Shown here: positions 1-11,711 of the stretch, piece after piece | Layout: each line of letters starts with the position of its first letter | Position numbering within the stretch: position 1 is the first letter of the stretch | From: Voacanga thouarsii | Taxonomy: Eukaryota > Streptophyta > Magnoliopsida > Gentianales > Apocynaceae | Direction of reading: 5' to 3' | DNA length: 64,000 bases | Assembly (NCBI GenBank): GCA_026120185.1 | Contig: JANUWF010001161.1 | Location: forward strand, 2,180,001-2,244,000 | Program-made: the position numbers and the translations under genes | The notes under the pieces: model-generated | The model's input: the letters and a program-made list of their open reading frames with translations, nothing else | Databases searched by the model: none | What the model was told of the DNA's origin: nothing

Positions 1-2742
1 TTATTTCCATAAAAGGCTTTATTTGATATTATCATTTTATATGTAATATCTATATATTTTATTTTTCTAACAAAAGCTATTATTTATTTGACTAAAATAT
101 CCTTATTATATATAATAATCCAAATTTACCCCTCCTAGGTTTTTTTTTTGGAAATTATTGGCAAAATCCCATTATGAAATATTTTATTTATGAAATAAAA
201 ATTAGCTTAGGGACAACTAGATCATAATCATACTTCTATGGCTAACCACAATCAAGGACATATACAATCCTTCAATTCATCAAATCATCCAAATAATGCA
301 TATAAGCATAGATCTAAATTTATCAAGACATGATCTAACCCTTACTAGCATAAATATGATCATGGCTTCAACAATCCAACATGAATATAAATCCTATTCA
401 CCAAAGGTGACATAATCTCTAGCATACTTCATCACAAATAGCACCTATGACATGGAGACATGCATTAAACCTCAAATCATCATACAATCAACCAAAATAA
501 TCCATCCATGCATAAATCCCACCTTCTTCATATTCATACATACATTCATGCTTCAACCTCAACAATATATACTCAAACCTTATCCACAATCCATCTTCTA
601 TCAACATCATCCTAGAGGCATGAATCTAGAATTTAAAAGAAGGGTTAAAACGGGTTACTTGATTGATGAATTCCTTGAAGTAGTTTCGAATGAATCTCAA
701 GCCCTAGATGCCTAAATCCGTCCAAAGGAGATGAAGGAAGAATGGCCATGGAGAAGAAACCATTCGACCAAGTAAGTGAGTGGTTCGGCCAAGAGAGAGA
801 GAGAGAGACCATTAGCATGCCTATTCACATATATTCTCACTAGAGATCAAGATTGGAGAAGATGAAGTTGTTAGAACAAACCTACCTTGAAGGTGTTCTT
901 GAACCTTCACATAATTTTCTGGTTTTGATTCGAAGTAGCGAGTTGATTTGTGGAGTTTGATGTTAAAAATGGTGTTGATGGACTCACGGCAGTGAGTAGG
1001 TCAAATCTGGAGATTTTAGAGAAGGTTTGAAGTGGTTTGGAGGGGTATTAGGTGAAAGGAAGAAGTAGGTGTTCTTGGTGTAGTGTGTGTGTTCTTGAAG
1101 GTTGAAGGAATTTGTGAGATTGTAGTTTGCAGCTGCCGAAATTCTATGAGAACTTGGGCTGGCCGAATTTCTGTAGGGTTTAGGAAGATGATTCTCTGAT
1201 TTGAAAGGGAAAAGGAAAGGTTAGTTGTTAAAATCCTTGAAGAATATTTTTACGAAGCAAATTTGGAAACTAAATATTTAAGAATATCTTTGATTATGGA
1301 AGAGCTCTTGGAAATCTGCCATGGCCGACTGCTTGTGCAGAATTTTGGCTGGATGAAAGCTGGTTGAAGGAGGCTAATGGTGGCCGAAATTAAAGAGTCT
1401 AATGGTGAAGGGAAGGTCTGGTTGTTTGAGGTATATTTTATGGAAAGTTGTTAAATCATGGTGGCTGGAATTTTGGTATCCAAATCAAGGCATGATTGCA
1501 GAATTTTTTTGGAAATCTTTTTGGCAGCCATGGCTGGATTTTCGTTCAGAACATAGGGAGGACAATGGAGTTCAGTTAATGGAGGTTTAAGGGTGGTTTG
1601 TGCATAAAAAGGAAGGAGTTTCGGCTAGGGTTGAATTAGGAAGCAAAGCTGGACAAAATTCTGCATACTATTTTCGCAAGGCTGGAATTCCCTGGGCAGT
1701 TTTCGGCTGCCCTTTTCCAGGTGATTTGCAGAGGCTTTGAAGGGGAATTTATGGGGCTTTCAAGGCTGGTTTCTAGCCTACTTCATGGAGGAAAAACATG
1801 GCTAAGGTGCTGAACAAAAACTGGAAGAAAACAGCTTGGTTTCGGACCTCCAAAGCTGCAAATTTGCCCAAAAAATTTTCTGGTTTTGCACAGTATTTGT
1901 GCAGTCCGAAAATGGTCAGGAAAATTCAGAATTCAAGCTGATCAAAAGGGCTATTTTTTGGCAGCATTTGGGAGGGAATAATGGTTAAGAATTTCGTCAC
2001 GTTGAAGGCACACAAAGCTGGAAAAATTTCAGTTCTAAGCATAAAGGGAAATGAACCTAGCTAGAGTGAATTTTTAGAAAGTTCAGTAAGGAATTTAATT
2101 CACTTGAAATCTTTCCCCCTCTTCCATTGTTTCGGTCCATACGATGTCTTTTACTAAGACATTTCGAACCTTCAAAGCCACCGCACATTGCTAGAATTTT
2201 TCTAGAATAAAATTGGCTTGAACAAACTAATGAATTGAGAAATAGGAAAAATTAAGGATCAAGAGGAAATGAATTCCCCTTAGGAATTTTGTGTAGAGCA
2301 AAAGAGTAGGATTTGAAGACTCCTATCATGTCTCTCATAGGACAACATCTCTACCCTACTCCAAACACCACTAAGGCCGAAAATGATACTTCCCAAGCAA
2401 AAATAAAATTTAACCAAGCTAAAGCTCCTATGATGGAATTTGAACCTAAGACCTCAAGAATTAATTCCAAAACTCCAACCACTAAACCACAATAACTCTT
2501 ATTCTTATTTTCCCCCTAAAAATATTTTCCTATTCAATCCTCAAGCTATCTCCCTTTTTCCACCTCAAGCAAAAATTACCATTTTTCCATTCTCACTCAA
2601 TAATCATAATCAAGCCCTCTAGACTATAAAACACAAATCCGAAGCACATAAAATCATACAAAAATATATTTAAACATGCAAATAAATATGCTATGCATTC
2701 CAACCCCCTTACTCTAAGGTTGGTTTTGACTGGGGTTTCACA
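1..2742 (-). mobile_element. Gypsy family B LTR, minus-oriented, truncated by window edge
   Basis: The stretch ends at 2742 with GGGGTTTCACA, the reverse complement of the TGTGAAAC start of the complete family B LTR at 41316. It is collinear with the minus-oriented LTR at 46108-50389 (for example 81-140 matches about 47698-47755, and 2690-2742 matches about 50338-50389). It therefore represents roughly the first 2.7 kb of a 4.3 kb LTR, reading right to left. It has no coding capacity; short ORFs here are chance. A short GA run at 796-809 sits where the sister LTRs carry long GA/CT runs. It interrupts the RT gene of the plus-strand gypsy element to its right. Whether it is a solo LTR or the 5' LTR of an element extending left cannot be seen. 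Confidence 0.85.
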
Positions 2743-4497
2743 GCAAGAATTATTAAAAACAAAGGTTTGTTCGATCTAGTACACCTCCTTGAAGAATACT
2801 TATGTTATGTTGTTTAAGAAAAAGAAGAATGGAGCATTAATGATGTGTATAGATTATCATGGGTTAAATATGGTGACAGTGAAGAATAAATATCCTTTGC
2901 CTATGGTTAATGAATTATTTGATCAATTTCTAGGAATAGGATGTTTTCTAAATTGGACTTAAGTTAAGGATATTTCTAGGTGCAAATTCAAGAAAAGGAT
3001 ATTCCAGAAACCACGTTTAATAAATGATATGAGCATATTAAGTTTGTAGTGATACTATTTGGTGTTACCAATGCCCCTATTACATTCATGGATTGGATGC
3101 ACCGAGTGTTTCAACCATATTTGGATAACCTTACTATTTCCTTTTAGATGATATCGTAATGTTTTCTATAAGTCCAAGAACATAAAGTATATCTTCAAAA
3201 AATGTTGGAAAAATTGCAGGAGGCTAAAGTATACGTAAATTTTAGCAACTATGAATTTTGGTTAATTAAAATAGCATTTTGAAGCATGTGTGATATCTAA
3301 GGAAAGAATCACAATAGATCATGTGAAGATTGAGGCAATGATGAATTAGAAACTCTCTGAGACTCCGACAGAGGTACAAAGAAAGTTCTCTATGTAAAAG
3401 TGCGAATGGAGTTTTCCAAAATTGAAGTAAAGATAAGTTTTAGCATTTTTCCTGATGGATAAACCTTATGAGATATACACTAACACCCTTAAGGAAAGAT
3501 TAGGAGGAGTATTGATGTAAGAAACGAGAGTAAGAGCACATATCTCAAGAAAATTGAAACTTCATGAAGGAATACAGAAGATGTTAAGGAAAGAAGAAAA
3601 TCCCAAGTAAATGATGTTGGAATCATTCGAGGCCAATATTAGATTCTAAGGCCAGTTGCCATGGAACAAGGTATTTTAGTGAGGCACATCGAAGTAAGTA
3701 TACAATCCACCTGAAGCGGTTGAGATGTATCATGACTTAAAACGATATTACTAGTGGATTGAAATGACATCTCTCAATTTGTAGCTCGATGCTTCACGTA
3801 TCAACAAGTAAAAAACGATTAGTAATGATATAGAGGATTATTACAAATGTTGCCCATACTATCGTAGAAGTGGGATGAAATTTTCATGGATTTTATAACA
3901 AGATTACCTTGATGGTAGGGTAAAGAGATACCATTTATGTTGTAATGGATGGATTAACCAAAATTGATCATTTTCTCCCTATCAATTAACGGCACTCTTT
4001 AGAGGAAATTGAGCAAGATATATATGCAGGAAGTAATTAAATTGTACAAAGTACCCTTCGCCAGTATATCTGATCCTGATTCGAAATTTATTTTCAAAGT
4101 TTGGAGTATGTTGCAACAATTATTTGGGATAACTATGAAATTTAGCACTACAATACATAAGCAAATAGATAGACAAATGGAGCAAGTGATTAGGACATTG
4201 AAAAACATGTTGTGGGCATGTACTTTAGATTTGGAACCAAGAGGATTGATAATTTGACATATACTAAGCTTACATACAATAATAAGTATCAGACGACAAT
4301 TGGAATAGCTCCATTCGAAACTTTATATGGAAAAAAGTGCTAATCACCTCTATATTGGGGAGAAATTAATACCTTAGTATATTGGACCTTTTCCAATTGT
4401 GGAATGGATTGGAAGTGTAGCATATCAATAGGAATTCTCTACAAAACTACAAGGAAATTTGAATTTTGAGGACGAGATTCCTTAAAGGAGGGGAGAT
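2743..4497 (+). pseudogene. Degenerate gypsy pol (RT, RNase H remnant, integrase) of element A1
   Basis: Broken frames read as a Ty3/gypsy polyprotein in canonical order. 2743-2950 holds the RT start (Q-E-L-L, then F-V-R-S-S-T-P-P). About 2940-3170 holds the RT core, including a G-V-T-N-A-P motif and an L-D-D-I-V catalytic box at about 3145-3160. About 3885-4370 holds the integrase: F-M-D-F-I-T-R-L-P (first Asp), I-S-D-P-D-S (second Asp), M-E-Q-V-I-R-T-L (Glu), then the conserved Y-N-N and L-Y-G-K-K-C segments. Many stops and frameshifts are present. Most of the RNase H, and everything between the integrase C-terminal Y-W-G-E motif and the terminal F-E-D-E-I motif apart from a short Y-I-G-P-F-P-I-V piece, is missing. 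The chromodomain is thus deleted. Upstream protease and gag would lie left of the inserted family B LTR, outside the window. Confidence 0.85.
4482..4497 (+). other. Polypurine tract of gypsy element A1
   Basis: A purine tract AAAGGAGGGGAGA lies immediately before TGTAACATCCC, the start of the 3' LTR. This is the usual plus-strand priming site of an LTR retrotransposon, and it fixes the internal/LTR boundary. Confidence 0.75.
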
Positions 4498-5152
4498 TGT
4501 AACATCCCTTCCGTGTACACTTTGACTGGTGACTACTTTACATAGAATGAGTATTTGTATGAAGGTTCAGAACAAGAAATGATCAGTTTAATGAATTGAA
4601 CGTTTTGGTGCGATAAAAAATATTCAGCAACACCATTGAAATTTTGAAATTGTTCTACCAGTACTTTTGTACTTCAATGAATGCTACTTTATATAGAACG
4701 AGAATTCGTGTATAAGCCCAGAACAAAAATCGATCAGTGCAATGAGATGAATTTTTTGGTGTAGTAAAATTGGTGTAGTAAAATTCTTCGTGGGTATTGA
4801 TGGAATTTTGAAGGCGAATTGTGGAAAACTGAGCAAGGATTTAGATTCTGAGAGACACTGTTATGTTCCATTCAATGCATGGATCAAGATGGTAAAATAA
4901 ATGTTTTTCCTAATTGGAATTGATAATGCGTTGAATTAAGTATATTTCTAAGGAAATATAATTATTTCTAAAGAAATAAAGAAAAAAGAAATTACAAGTG
5001 AACAAGTGTTGATATGTGATTGGTGGAAGGAAAATAAATGGTGAATCATGATTGGTTGCACGAACAATCATGCAAGGATTTCTATAGAATTCCATGGATT
5101 TCATGATAATTCCAAGTGAATACCTAAGTATATAGGTGGACCAATAGGAAGC

Positions 5153-6684
5153 TGTTAGAATTTGTGGACTCCTAAACGCGAAAAACATCCACAAATCCCT
5201 TCTGAGGATCCAAGTAAACGATTAAGAAGATCGTAGGCTTGTAGAATTACCTTTGTTTGGTATAATCGATATCCTTTGATTCCGATTCTATCACTGTACG
5301 TGCAACCCGAACGATCACCAGATGCTGCAATATGCGAACGTCCTCTATCGGATACACACTGCGAACTCACTCGTTACCCGGGGAGTGCTAACGCCTAGGG
5401 TTTGAGGGTTTTTTTTTTTTTTTTTTTTCTGATCAATGGAGGCATGAATGTTCTCAACAGAAATTGGTACACCTAAGAATACGGCTAGGGTTTTCTTAAA
5501 ACCCACCCCGAACCTCTTAGAGTCCAACCCTAATAATATCTTATCGTATTTTAATTTAAATTCAAATTAAATTAAAACTGATATGATAAGATTCTGCCAT
5601 TATCTCAGTAATTTAACTAATTAATTTACCGAGTCAGATTCTTATAATCTGGACATCATTCAGATACATCGAATGTGGACATATTTCCAAATTCATTGTA
5701 TCTGGTAAATTTTTTAAATTCGATTAACTTAGACATATTTCCAGATTCATCGAATCTGATCACCAGAAAAATAACCTAACAAGTTCGCTTATTGTGTGAC
5801 CCTATAGGTTCATTTAACACTAGCAGTGTGCCTAAATCATATTTAAATGGCCCACAAGTTATAAGCAGTTTCTAGCAAAACATTATAACTATCCAGGTTA
5901 AAAGAAGATCAATGATCTCTTTGAACCAAACTATAATTTTATATTTAGTCCTTTTGTCACACAATATCCAGATTAAGTATAAGGCACGGAGCATGTCATC
6001 CTTATTAAGCTTAATCAATTATTTCTTGATTTCATAGTAGACTGTTCAAACAAATGATATCAATATCTTAAATTGATATATTTGAGCACGGCCATGCATT
6101 TTAACAGTCTAACTTATCAAGGGGCCTATAGATATCTCTCCCATAATTGAGAGGGACAAATTCCTTCACTATCAATCATATTCCTCTCATTGATTTATTT
6201 TATATCCAACAGTAGTCTAATTTATTATCTGGTTAAAGACAACTTTAGACAACGTCAAAATACAGAATTTATCATGTAGGAAACTATGATGAATTTAGGT
6301 AAAAGGATTTTTAATATTATTATGGCTAGAAAGTACTTATGACATGTTCTATGAAGTACTCTCACAATGGGTCATGTCCAATACAATGTTCTCTAACATT
6401 TATTTATGTTTTGACTTGATATCACAAATATCCATGACCAGTAAAACATAGCCATCTAGTCACAAACATACTAATCTTAATTTATTATTGTTCCAATAAT
6501 AATAAATGATCAGGGACAAATTTAGAATAGTCATTGTATTCATTGTTGGGTTTTACTATCAAGTCATATACTTGATGACCACAAAACAAAATGCACTATT
6601 CATGGAAAGAAAAACCTCATATTATTATATAAATATAACGACAATAGTATAAGTATAAATTGACTCTAGGGCATATCCCCAACA
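5153..6684 (-). mobile_element. Solo copia LTR inside the A1 3' LTR
   Basis: A 1532 bp segment runs from TGTTAGAATTTG to ATATCCCCAACA. Read on the minus strand it starts TGTTGGGGATATGCCC, a typical copia LTR start. It is flanked by GAAGC (5148-5152) and GAATC (6685-6689), a 5 bp target duplication with one mismatch. No PBS, polypurine tract or coding sequence is attached, so it is a solo LTR, presumably left by LTR-LTR recombination. Its layout resembles the solo LTR at 36137-37423, suggesting related families. An oligo-T run is at 5409-5428. Confidence 0.8.
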
Positions 6685-7242
6685 GAATCCTCCAAGCATA
6701 TGCAACCATTTAGTGCATATTTAACTTGGTGACCAAAATTAGCTATAAATAGCTATAGATGGCCAATTGAAATGTCTTTTAGCCATTTTGAAATACAACA
6801 ACAAATAAGAGAAAATAAGAAAAAGAAAATAAAAGGAAAAGGAGAATGATTTATAGCTATATTAATTTTATTCACAAAAATATTTGATTGGTTATATGAA
6901 AAGCTAGGTGGAACTTCATGATTGCTGGCAAGAATAACATGTGGCAATATTTGAAAGGTTGCACGAATGATTTTATGGAAGATTATGATGGGCTAAGAAG
7001 GAGTTAGGTGGAATTCTAGGAAATTCTAAAGGTTTCCATAACCTTCCACAAAGCTCTACAAACCACCTAAGCTTTCTAAGTGTCCAAAAAACATTCTTTA
7101 TCTCTAATTGATCACATGCTACTTGTAGCTATAAATAGAGCATGGAGGGCTGGTAAATGACATTTTTGCCAACAAAAATCAGCAAGGGGGAGAGAGAAAG
7201 TAACCGGCCAAGGAAAGAGAGAAAAGAAGGAAAAAAGAAAAT

Positions 7243-7243
<1 letters not shown>

Positions 7244-7313
<70 letters not shown>
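7244..7313 (+). repeat. (GA)n microsatellite, about 35 units
   Basis: An uninterrupted AG/GA dinucleotide run lies within the A1 3' LTR. It creates artificial Ser-Leu or Arg-Glu repeat ORFs on both strands. The purine-rich surroundings match the GA-rich region near 59390-59480 in the A3 LTR, so the run grew from LTR sequence. Confidence 0.95.
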
Positions 7314-7316
<3 letters not shown>

Positions 7317-9011
7317 GAGAGGAAGGAAAGCATGGGTTTTCTTGCTCCAAAAATTAGTGAAATATAAAGTAAGGAGCTACTTTGAAAGAATTAAAGTTGT
7401 TAAGCAAGTTAGGAGGCTTATTTTGGCATGAATTATACATGACACCATGCATGTTTGTGAAATATGCTTGGAAGTAATTATTGAGCAAAGCTGTTTTTGT
7501 GTGACGGATTAGATTGGTAGCCTGTGGCTGTGTCCTATTTACTAATTAGGGGTGGTTTTCAGGCATTTTAATGGATTACGTATGATTGTATATTGTTATT
7601 TTATTGGAAGTAAGAATTGAACATGGAAAATAGCATAAGTGTTGAGAAAATTGTGATGTTATGGGATATTTGCAAGATTGCCGGTTTTGTTGTTGTTTTA
7701 TGATGAATGTACTGGTTTGGTTAAAGTTGAAAATAAATTGATTAAAGGATGAAAAAAGAGGAAATGAGGTGAATAAAATAAAAGGTTATTCATGTGTTAG
7801 AATGAAAAAGGAATGAAGGAATAATAGAATTTATCAAGAAAATGGATGAACCATTGAAAAATACCGAAGTGTTTTGCTCCAGTAGTCCTGTAACCTTTGT
7901 GGACTTGTCAAAACAAGCTTATAACCTTGTAGTGAATGATCATAGGAGCATTTTGGCACAAGTTTGAGGTTAATCGGATTTACGGATCAAAAGTTAAGGT
8001 AAAAATAGAAAAATGTGCCTAATCAGTAAGGGGATTTAACTACTGGAACTTTGTGTTCAAAACTGAATAAAATAAACAAGAGAATTGGTATTCCATGAGT
8101 TAGAAATTTTAAAGGAATGTCTTGAGGTTATTTTGAAACTAGTTTGACATCATTTGGACATGTGAATTGAAAGTTATGAGCAAACCAAGATGATATGTCA
8201 AAGCTGGAAATTGCAGAGTTTTCATTAAAGAACAAATAAATTCGAGAAGTGATTTTATTTATGTTCATGGATGAATGAGAAGTTAACTAGGTATATGAAG
8301 ACCTTATATTCTTGTGAGGCGAGAAAATAAGGAAATAGATTTCAAGTGTGCAAGGATTATATTTCATTTCAAGTTTTGAATGAAATAGGAAATGAAGTGA
8401 TATTCTTAGATGGCTATATATTTAGGCATATGTACATTGTCGTCAACAAGCATAGAATACTAATTGAGTTATGAATGGTCATTATTGTAAGCCGTTCATT
8501 GTAAAACCTTGGTGACGACTTAGCAAATATTTATCTTGCTAACCGATAAGCTATTCGAGGTGAGTTCTTTTATTTTTAAAATCGTTTTAGCTAAGTGTTT
8601 TTCTGATAAAGCTAAATACTTTTCTGATATAATTAAGTGTTTGTCTGATATATCACAACACTAGCTTTTATGCTTAAAGCTTCATAATTTCTGAGTTTAC
8701 TCAAAATATAAATATATATGCTAAATGTTTTCCATCACATATACATGAAATTGTTTTATTTAATATCATGAATATATTCATGACTTGGAAGCTTGCGTTC
8801 AAAATGATACTAAGTTTTATGATAAATGTCGAAATGCTTTCAAAGCACTCTGTGCGTTATATGAAAGACATGTTGCTTTCTATGTCGACGAACTTTGGAA
8901 ATTATTATGAGAAATATGAGGAACATTTGGAAAATGATATTTTAGCCCCAAAAATGATTTTTATATGCTTGGATATGAGCTTGTGTTATGGGAAAAGAAT
9001 ATTGTAGATTC

Positions 9012-9023
9012 TTGAGTACTCAA
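9012..9023. promoter_or_regulatory. Conserved LTR palindrome TTGAGTACTCAA (A1)
   Basis: A perfect 12 bp palindrome. Equivalent sites occur in the LTRs at 17285-17294, 44820-44831, about 46906-46917, 55861-55874 and 61312-61323, in most copies followed by an AAGG-type block. Conservation between two LTR families suggests a cis-acting role, but the function is unknown. Confidence 0.5.
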
Positions 9024-9269
9024 AAAGGACTATGCACTTATACTAACTTAAGTGGACTTAAGAACGTGCTTCGGTTGGTGCGCACCTCCAAACTATGATC
9101 TCTTATTTCCTTGGGTATCAGTATTTGATGTTTAGTCGTCTTTAGCTAGCACCTATTATCCAAATTGGAAATGGAGGTACGGGCATAGGACACCAGGTCA
9201 GTATGACAAATATGAAGGCATAAATAGCAAAGCATACACGCACAAAAGCACGACTAAATGATCAAAATG

Positions 9270-11037
9270 CTGAAAACAGAGCATAGTGGAAGAACATTAG
9301 ACCTTTCCACTTTAAAGTTTTCTTAGACTGAACCAATGGAATTGATTAAACCACTTTTGGCTGACTAGTCGAAGCTTTTGGTTGTATTCTCCTCTTCTCA
9401 GGCTGTTGTCCCGCAAGTCGTCTTCTACGGCGCATGAATAGTCTAAAGCTTCTGGGCTTCCAGAATATCAGCACAGCTTGAATTGCTAGTGAAAGTTAAT
9501 GGGCAAAAGAAATAGTCTCTATTCTCTGACTGATTGCTATTAAGCAATTATCAAAGAACAAGACATTACTGATCTAGCTTTTCAAAGAATTGAGAACACA
9601 TAGAGACGGGGAGAAGAAAGAGAGAGCAAAATCTGGCTTTACGTAATATTTTCTATTCACATCACCCACCAGTCTGCTAATCACTTTATCTTATTCCCCC
9701 GAAGAAGTCTAGCTATGGTAAAACAAGCTAAACTTATCTGTGGACCTCATCCATTTCATTGGGCAATGCTTCAATCATTTTTATTTAGTCTTGGACTAAC
9801 AAGCCCATAAATAATAATAATAAGCTTTTTATTTATTTATTTAATCTTGGACCAATAAAGCCCATTAATAAATAAATCAACCCAAAAGGACCAAGATAAT
9901 TAATCTAGCCTTATTCCTAATTTATGCTCAGGTTAATTTCTAATTATCCAATTTGGGCTCAAACCCTGAATAATTAATTAACCATTTAAACTAGGTAATA
10001 GTTTTATTCTCTCTCTTGAGCCTTTTATTTTATTCTAACCTAATAGATAAACCAAGTTACTTAAATAAAACAAAATCCATAATAACCAAGACCAAATCCT
10101 TAACCCAAATCTATCAGGACTTATGAGCTATTTTAGGGACCAAAAGACACATCACATTGACTACTAAAATGACCAAAATAGCCATGCTATATAAATAGCT
10201 GTATTTTGCATTAAATATTTCCTAATGTCACCATAAGCAATGTCTCTGACTTATAGGTGTTATGACTAAAATACCCTTCTATACATCACCGTATATTTAG
10301 AGTGGAAGAGTGTACTAACACCTCTCTAAAAGACATCTACCATTCTTAGACCTCTAGTCTAATGATTCACAACTCTCTAGAATGTTTCTGCTTTAATAGG
10401 GAACTACCCTAAAGTAAACATCTCAGTCATGTTCCCAGGGCCATCGATTATTAGATCATTCGAACATTCACAAGGGGCAATATAGCATAGAAGTTATCTT
10501 GTATAAGTCTGTCTTAACTAACTAGTCACATATACCCAACATACAAGTATATTGGTCCTACGATAGAACCTTAACTACAGTATATCAAAGCATATGCTTC
10601 TAGCTTCGTTAGACTACTAACTCATACTCAAGCCATAGAGTATAAGTCCGCGTTGTAACAGTAATAGTTTAGGTTTCTACTATATAGTACTTTTATAAAC
10701 CACTACTACAGGTCCACTTTTATGTATTCAAAATACGCTTATGTTATGAAGTGAGATGACTACTCACTGGCTAAAGGTAAGCCATTCTCTATTTGGAATT
10801 CATAACATAATAACTTAGGCATGATGAGATTCTCATTCTCACTAATCGATTAAGAACAAACATTTATGTATTAAGCAATTCATGATCCATACCTTACTGT
10901 GAAAAATCTCCATTCACATGGACCATTTACTTAACACAATGGGTCTTTTTCAGCGAAATCATGCATACAAGTAATTAAAATTCACAAACAATTTCTAAGA
11001 ATAAATCATTTATTAATATAAATTAAGAGAGCATACA
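9270..11037 (-). mobile_element. Solo LTR of the copia C family inside the A1 3' LTR
   Basis: Read on the minus strand this resembles the 1.8 kb LTRs of copia C (33104-34907 and 50419-52236). Shared blocks include TTTTTCACAGTAAGGTATGG (near 10900), the GTACTATATAGTAGAAACC block near 10680, a CTATTTATATAGCATG stretch near 10190 and an AATTAATTATTC block near 9965. The right end is probably CATACA at 11037 (minus-strand start TGTATGC). The left end near 9267-9270 is approximate and I could not identify a target duplication. No internal copia sequence is attached. Confidence 0.65.
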
Positions 11038-11040
11038 TTC

Positions 11041-11200
11041 TAATGAAATAATGTGATAGGATTATAAATCCTATTCAAGTCATTGTGACTAAATAACAGT
11101 AGTAGGATAATATATTCTATCTAGGTCATTGTGCCCAAATAAAGGCAATAGGACTACATATCCTATATGGGTCATTGTGACCAATATTTTTATAAATGGG
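11041..11200 (+). repeat. About 55 bp tandem repeat, three diverged copies
   Basis: Three successive blocks share the pattern ATAGGA, then TATCCTAT or similar, then GGTCATTGTGACC or similar (GTCATTGTGACTA, GTCATTGTGCCC, GTCATTGTGACC). They lie in the A1 LTR next to the junction with the solo copia LTR. Confidence 0.75.
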
Positions 11201-11711
11201 ACATGATCCTATTTTCTTTAAAGGGGCAATAGTTTCTAATAAACTATGTGTTTTTCCACATGTGCATGAGCTCTTTGACAATAGTGAACAAAATTTTCAC
11301 CCACAATATTTAAAGAGTTATTCTTTGGTGGAAAGATACAATAAAATTATTTTATGTATTTTCGAAGGTAAAACACTAGTACACACGGGACTCACTGAGT
11401 GTTTTTCACTTATACATTTTTTTCTCGGTTTTCTTTTTTTTAGGTTCTGTTATACAGGTTAGCAATCAGAGTTGCGTAGCAGAAGTGTGATGAAGTAATA
11501 ACAAGCAAGTTGGTATATCTATGTTATATTCTTAGTTGGAATTTATGTTTTAGAAGTTGAACCCTATGTATTACTTGTGATTTAATATAATGATTCCATT
11601 GTGTATTAAGTTATAAATCATTATAAAGATCCCTTGTCTAGGAGTTCAGAAGAGGTGACATCCCATTAAAACAAGGCCGCTACGCCACAGATATGTGGGA
11701 TGCTACATTAC

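Larger units (their letters stand above)
4498..11707 (+). mobile_element. 3' LTR of gypsy element A1 (family A), split by two solo copia LTRs
   Basis: It starts TGTAACATCCC after the polypurine tract and ends GGGATGCTACA at 11707. After removing the insertions at 5153-6684 and about 9270-11037, roughly 3.9 kb of LTR remains, comparable with the 3571 bp family A LTR at 58759-62329. Shared blocks include ACGAGGTGAGT-like text near 8560 versus 60703, the TTGAGTACTCAA palindrome at 9012, the CACACGGGACTCACTGAGTG block near 11382 versus 61940, and the terminal GACATCCC block. There is no gene. ORFs in the GA-rich stretch are low-complexity artefacts. The right flank is TTACA; the left flank of the element is out of the window, so the target duplication cannot be confirmed. 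Confidence 0.85.

Noticed and set aside
4910..5527. Minus-strand ORFs around 5000-5500
   Set aside because: They cross the junction between the A1 LTR and a solo copia LTR and have no recognisable features.
7112..7357. Ser-Leu and Arg-Glu repeat ORFs on both strands
   Set aside because: They are translations of the (GA)n microsatellite; no start context or similarity.
11041..11200. Possible CRISPR-like or phased repeat array
   Set aside because: Only three diverged copies without unique spacers, in a plant retrotransposon LTR.
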